From: an uncultured Bacteroidales bacterium
Lineage (GTDB): Bacteria > Bacteroidota > Bacteroidia > Bacteroidales > Bacteroidaceae
Assembly: GCA_902788275.1 (NCBI GenBank)
Contig: CADAJV010000002.1
Span: 1 to 64,000 of the forward strand
Reading direction: 5' to 3'
DNA length: 64,000 bases
Below the pieces are notes generated by a model. It saw only the letters and a program-made list of their open reading frames with translations, did not search any database and was not told the DNA's origin. Each line of letters opens with the position of its first letter. The first letter of the stretch is position 1. A program made the position numbers and the translations under genes. Positions 61,170 through 64,000 of this stretch are shown piece after piece.

Positions 61170-61295
61170 AGTAGTTAAGAAGTTAAGAAGTTAAGAAGTT
61201 AAGAAGTTAAGCCGTTAAGAAGTTAAGCCGTTACTCATGACTATTGTCTTCTAACTCCTTCTATCTCCTTATTTCTTCTTTTAACTCCTTCTATC
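61170..61295. repeat. intergenic repeat block, inverted copy of 130-245
   Basis: GTTAAGAA-type units followed by AACTCCTT/CTATCTCCTT units, in reverse orientation to the block at the left end of the window. The 35-bp exact core is at 61214-61248. Confidence 0.85.
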
Positions 61296-61319
61296 TTCAA
61301 AATTATTAGGAATGGAGTG

Positions 61320-62174
61320 TCAGTGTTTCTTGTATTCGTTGTAAATGGTAACAAGCTCGGTGCAGGCCTTCACATCGTGGACGCGGAGGATGGCGGCGCC
61401 TTTCTGCAGAGCCAGGGTGTTGAGGACGGTGGTGCCGTTCAGGGCCTCGGCTGGCGTGGTGCCCAGCAGCCGGTAGATCATGCTTTTGCGCGAGATGCCG
61501 ACGAGCAAGGGCTTGCCCAACTCGTGCAGTTCCTCCATGTGTGCCATCAGTTGGTAGTTTTGCTGCAGTGTCTTGGCGAAGCCGAAGCCGGGGTCAACGA
61601 TGATGTCGCATACACCTAAATGGTGCAGGCGGTTGATGCGCTGGCTGAAGAAGAGGGTGAGCTCCTCCATCAGGTCTTCCACCGGTGCCTGGGGTGTGGC
61701 CTTTATCATTTCCTTGCCGCCGTGCATTAATATATAAGGTACGTGTAATGCGGCAATGGTGGGAAACATCTGCGGGTCAAGTTCGCCGCCGGCAATGTCG
61801 TTGATGATGGCCGCTCCATACTCCTCTACACACATGCGGGCCACGTCGGCGCGGAAGGTGTCAACGGAGATGACGGCCTCGGGGGCTTCGCGACGGATGA
61901 TGCTGAGGCCGCGGCGCAGTCGGCTCATCTCCTCGTCGGTGCTGATGTGGTCGGCTCCGGGCCGCGAGGAGTAGGCTCCCACGTCAATGATGTCGCCTCC
62001 CTCGTCCAGTATCTGGCGGGTGCGCAGGGCTATGTCGGTCTCTGCCTCTTTACGGCTGTCGGCATAGAAGGAGTCGGGCGTAAGGTTGAGGATGCCCATC
62101 ACCCTCGGCACGCTCAGATCCATCAGCCGTCCTTTGACATTGATGTCAGGCATTGCATTACAATTTTGCGACAA
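61320..62174 (-). CDS. folP: dihydropteroate synthase
   Basis: Joins p-aminobenzoate to the pterin in folate synthesis; the sulfonamide target. 284 residues. VMGILNLTPDSFYADS and IIDVGAYSSRPGA are the pterin-phosphate loops; DIIVDPGFGFAKTLQQN follows. 17 bp after the FKBP lipoprotein gene. Confidence 0.96.
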   Translation of the reverse strand: MSQNCNAMPDINVKGRLMDLSVPRVMGILNLTPDSFYADSRKEAETDIALRTRQILDEGGDIIDVGAYSSRPGADHISTDEEMSRLRRGLSIIRREAPEAVISVDTFRADVARMCVEEYGAAIINDIAGGELDPQMFPTIAALHVPYILMHGGKEMIKATPQAPVEDLMEELTLFFSQRINRLHHLGVCDIIVDPGFGFAKTLQQNYQLMAHMEELHELGKPLLVGISRKSMIYRLLGTTPAEALNGTTVLNTLALQKGAAILRVHDVKACTELVTIYNEYKKH

Positions 62175-62191
62175 TCGTGCTTGCGTTGTTA

Positions 62192-62863
62192 TCAGTTCCA
62201 GGCGGGCAGGGTAGCGCCGTTGCGGGCATACTGCACCAGCTCCACGTCGAAGATGAGGGTGGAGTAGGCGGGCACTCCTGTGCGCTCCTCCTTGCCATAG
62301 GCCAGTTTGGCCGGCACGAAGATGCGCCAGCGGTCGCCAATATGCATGTGCTGTATGGCGGTGGCGAAGCCACGGGTTATGTCGGTAACATTAAACACGA
62401 CGGGCACGGCGGTGGTGCGGTCGAATATCTTGTCTGTCAGTCCCGACTGGCCGCTGTGGTCAAACATCTTGCCGTCGGGGTGCTGCGACGTGGGCATTAG
62501 TCTGCCGCAGTAGAATACCCTCACCTTGTCAGAGCCCAGGGGACATCCGCTGCCTGTGCCGCGCTGCATTATCTGCACGCAGATGGAGTCTTCTGCGGTG
62601 TTGGTCAGTGCGGCTGCGCTGAGGCTGTAGCTCAGGAAGGTGCGCCAGTCGCAGTTCTCCTCCCAGCTGTCGCCGTAGGCATTCTTGGCCTGCGCTATCT
62701 GGTGCAGCGCATTGGAGCGCACGTCAGCAAAGTATGCCTCATTGCGATTGCGCCAGTTGGCAAACTCATCGGTGGTGGTGTCTTCGTCGTTCTCGCTGCA
62801 CGCGGTGAGTAGCGGTGTCACTGCCATCGCAATTATTGTCAGTAGGAAAAGGGCTTTCTTCAT
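62192..62863 (-). CDS. FKBP-type peptidyl-prolyl isomerase lipoprotein
   Basis: Periplasmic proline isomerase, 223 residues. Lipobox LLTAC, Cys near residue 20. The C-terminal FKBP domain (about 110-223) has VRVFYCGRLM, GFATAIQHMHIGDRWRIFVP and FDVELVQYAR. The N-terminal part is helical. MKKALFLL at 62863 is preferred to an upstream start at 62890, which would overlap the glyS end. Between glyS and folP on the same strand. Confidence 0.9.
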   Translation of the reverse strand: MKKALFLLTIIAMAVTPLLTACSENDEDTTTDEFANWRNRNEAYFADVRSNALHQIAQAKNAYGDSWEENCDWRTFLSYSLSAAALTNTAEDSICVQIMQRGTGSGCPLGSDKVRVFYCGRLMPTSQHPDGKMFDHSGQSGLTDKIFDRTTAVPVVFNVTDITRGFATAIQHMHIGDRWRIFVPAKLAYGKEERTGVPAYSTLIFDVELVQYARNGATLPAWN

Positions 62864-62886
62864 CTCTTCTCTGTTTTCTAAAAAAG

Positions 62887-64000
62887 TCAAATCTTCTTGA
62901 GCAGTGAGGTGAGGCTCACCTTGTCCTCAATGATTGAGCGGAGGTCGCTGATGTTGACGCGGTGCTGCTCCATGGTGTCGCGGTCGCGCAGTGTCACGGT
63001 GTTGTCCTGCAGTGTGTCGTGGTCCACGGTAATGCAGTAGGGGGTGCCGATGGCGTCCTGGCGGCGGTAGCGCTTGCCGATGGTGTCCTTTTCCTCATAC
63101 TTGCAGTTGAAGTGGAACTTCAGGTCTTGCATAATCTCCTGTGCCTTCTCGGGCAGGCCGTCCTTCTTGACCAGGGGCAGCACGGCCAGTTTGACGGGTG
63201 CCAGGGCTGCGGGCAGGTGGAGCACGGTGCGTACGTCGCCGCCCTCCAGCTGCTCCTCCTCGTAGGAGTGGCACATGATGCTTAGGAACATGCGGTCAAC
63301 GCCGATGGATGTCTCGATTACGTAGGGGGTGTAGCTCTGGTTGTTCTCGGGGTCGAAGTATTCAATCTTCTTGCCGGAGTACTTGGCATGCTGCTTGAGG
63401 TCGAAGTCGGTGCGGCTGTGGATGCCCTCCACCTCCTTGAATCCGAACGGCATGTGGAACTCAATGTCGGTGGCTGCGTTGGCATAGTGGGCCAGTTTCT
63501 CATGGTCGTGGAACCGGTAGTTCTCTGCGCCGAAGCCCAGGGCCAGGTGCCAGGCCATGCGGGTCTGCTTCCACTGGCGGAACCACTCCATCTCGGTGCC
63601 TGGCTTAACGAAGAACTGCATCTCCATCTGCTCAAACTCCCTCATGCGGAAGATAAACTGGCGGGCAACAATCTCGTTGCGGAAGGCCTTGCCTATCTGT
63701 GCAATGCCGAAGGGCAACTTCATGCGGCCCGTCTTCTGCACGTTGAGGTAGTTGACGAAGATGCCCTGAGCTGTCTCGGGGCGCAGGTAGATGGTTGAGG
63801 CGCCATCGGCGGTGGAGCCCACCTCGGTCTTAAACATAAGGTTAAACTGGCGCACCTCGGTCCAGTTGCGTGTGCCGCTGATGGGGCATACTATCTCCTC
63901 GTCCAGTATGATCTGGCGCAGCTCGTTGAGGTCCATGGCCTTCATGGCCTTGGCGTAGCGGGCGTGGAGGGCATCGCGTTTTTCCTTCAGCTCAAGCACG
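62887..64000 (-). CDS. glyS: glycyl-tRNA synthetase, C-terminal part
   Basis: Class II synthetase of the single-chain (eukaryote/archaea-like) type. The window ends inside it, so about 371 codons of the C-terminal part are present. FRNEIVARQFIFRMREFEQM and SIGVDRMFLSIMCHSY, with the anticodon-binding domain after it (LAPVKLAVLPLVKKDG), are typical. The true N-terminus is beyond the right edge. Confidence 0.93.
   Translation of the reverse strand, partial: VLELKEKRDALHARYAKAMKAMDLNELRQIILDEEIVCPISGTRNWTEVRQFNLMFKTEVGSTADGASTIYLRPETAQGIFVNYLNVQKTGRMKLPFGIAQIGKAFRNEIVARQFIFRMREFEQMEMQFFVKPGTEMEWFRQWKQTRMAWHLALGFGAENYRFHDHEKLAHYANAATDIEFHMPFGFKEVEGIHSRTDFDLKQHAKYSGKKIEYFDPENNQSYTPYVIETSIGVDRMFLSIMCHSYEEEQLEGGDVRTVLHLPAALAPVKLAVLPLVKKDGLPEKAQEIMQDLKFHFNCKYEEKDTIGKRYRRQDAIGTPYCITVDHDTLQDNTVTLRDRDTMEQHRVNISDLRSIIEDKVSLTSLLKKI

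Overview
The window looks like chromosomal DNA of a Bacteroidales bacterium, most likely a Prevotella-like gut or rumen species. Several things point that way. Recognisable promoters carry the Bacteroidetes -7 element TAnnTTTG rather than a sigma70 -10 box. Shine-Dalgarno sequences are mostly absent. The gene repertoire is typical: a sodium-pumping decarboxylase cluster, NADP glutamate dehydrogenase, ExbB-ExbD-ExbD-TonB, anaerobic NrdDG, GlpAB, a single-chain GlyRS, CdaA next to FolP, and surface proteins with BspA/DUF285 repeats.

Layout. 0.3-6.1 kb (minus): rfbB, then a four-gene sodium-translocating decarboxylase operon. 6.2-8.2 kb (plus): a MATE transporter and a phosphodiesterase. 8.2-14.4 kb (minus): gdhA, then a three-gene unit of glycosyltransferase, nucleotidyltransferase and an unusual receiver/PEP-synthase-like protein. 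14.5-19.7 kb (plus): a DMP19-like gene, smpB, a short metH and an Na+ symporter. 20-24 kb: menA, a coiled-coil membrane protein, mrp and trmB. 24.4-34.6 kb: a PstS-like lipoprotein and TPR protein, a low-GC accessory island (27-30.2 kb), ilvE, and the exbB-exbD-exbD-tonB energiser. 35.6-41 kb: SPOR lipoprotein, a small membrane-protein run ending in ruvX and def, a TPR protein, 5-FTHF cyclo-ligase and a YafQ-type toxin-antitoxin pair. 41-44 kb: a second accessory island with structured RNAs, a dockerin protein, a cohesin-like protein and a 58-residue peptide. 44-46.8 kb: recF, dciA-like gene, tRNA-Tyr, purN. 46.7-50.2 kb (minus): a thiamin operon. 51.2-57.7 kb (plus): nrdD, nrdG, an esterase, glpA, glpB. 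57.8-64 kb (minus): a DUF285-dockerin surface protein, cdaA, folP, an FKBP lipoprotein and the C-terminal part of glyS.

The most unusual content is non-coding. Three intergenic regions (19.7, 35.0 and 50.3 kb) hold long arrays of degenerate repeats. At 35.0 and 50.3 kb they keep a 21-bp period while the unit sequence drifts; the 19.7 kb array alternates 19 and 21 bp. The 50 kb array, and less cleanly the 35 kb one, have a palindromic layout with an AT-rich centre. Shorter 7-, 8- and 9-bp arrays lie between genes and also inside coding genes (menA, metH, mrp, the nucleotidyltransferase, the cohesin-like protein, glpB). Two structured RNAs with terminator/antiterminator-like pairings, and a third terminator-like stem, lie in the two accessory islands. 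The first island is flanked by a duplicated 3' end of the preceding TPR gene. A cohesin-like gene beside a dockerin gene, plus a second dockerin on the DUF285 protein, suggests a small cell-surface docking system.
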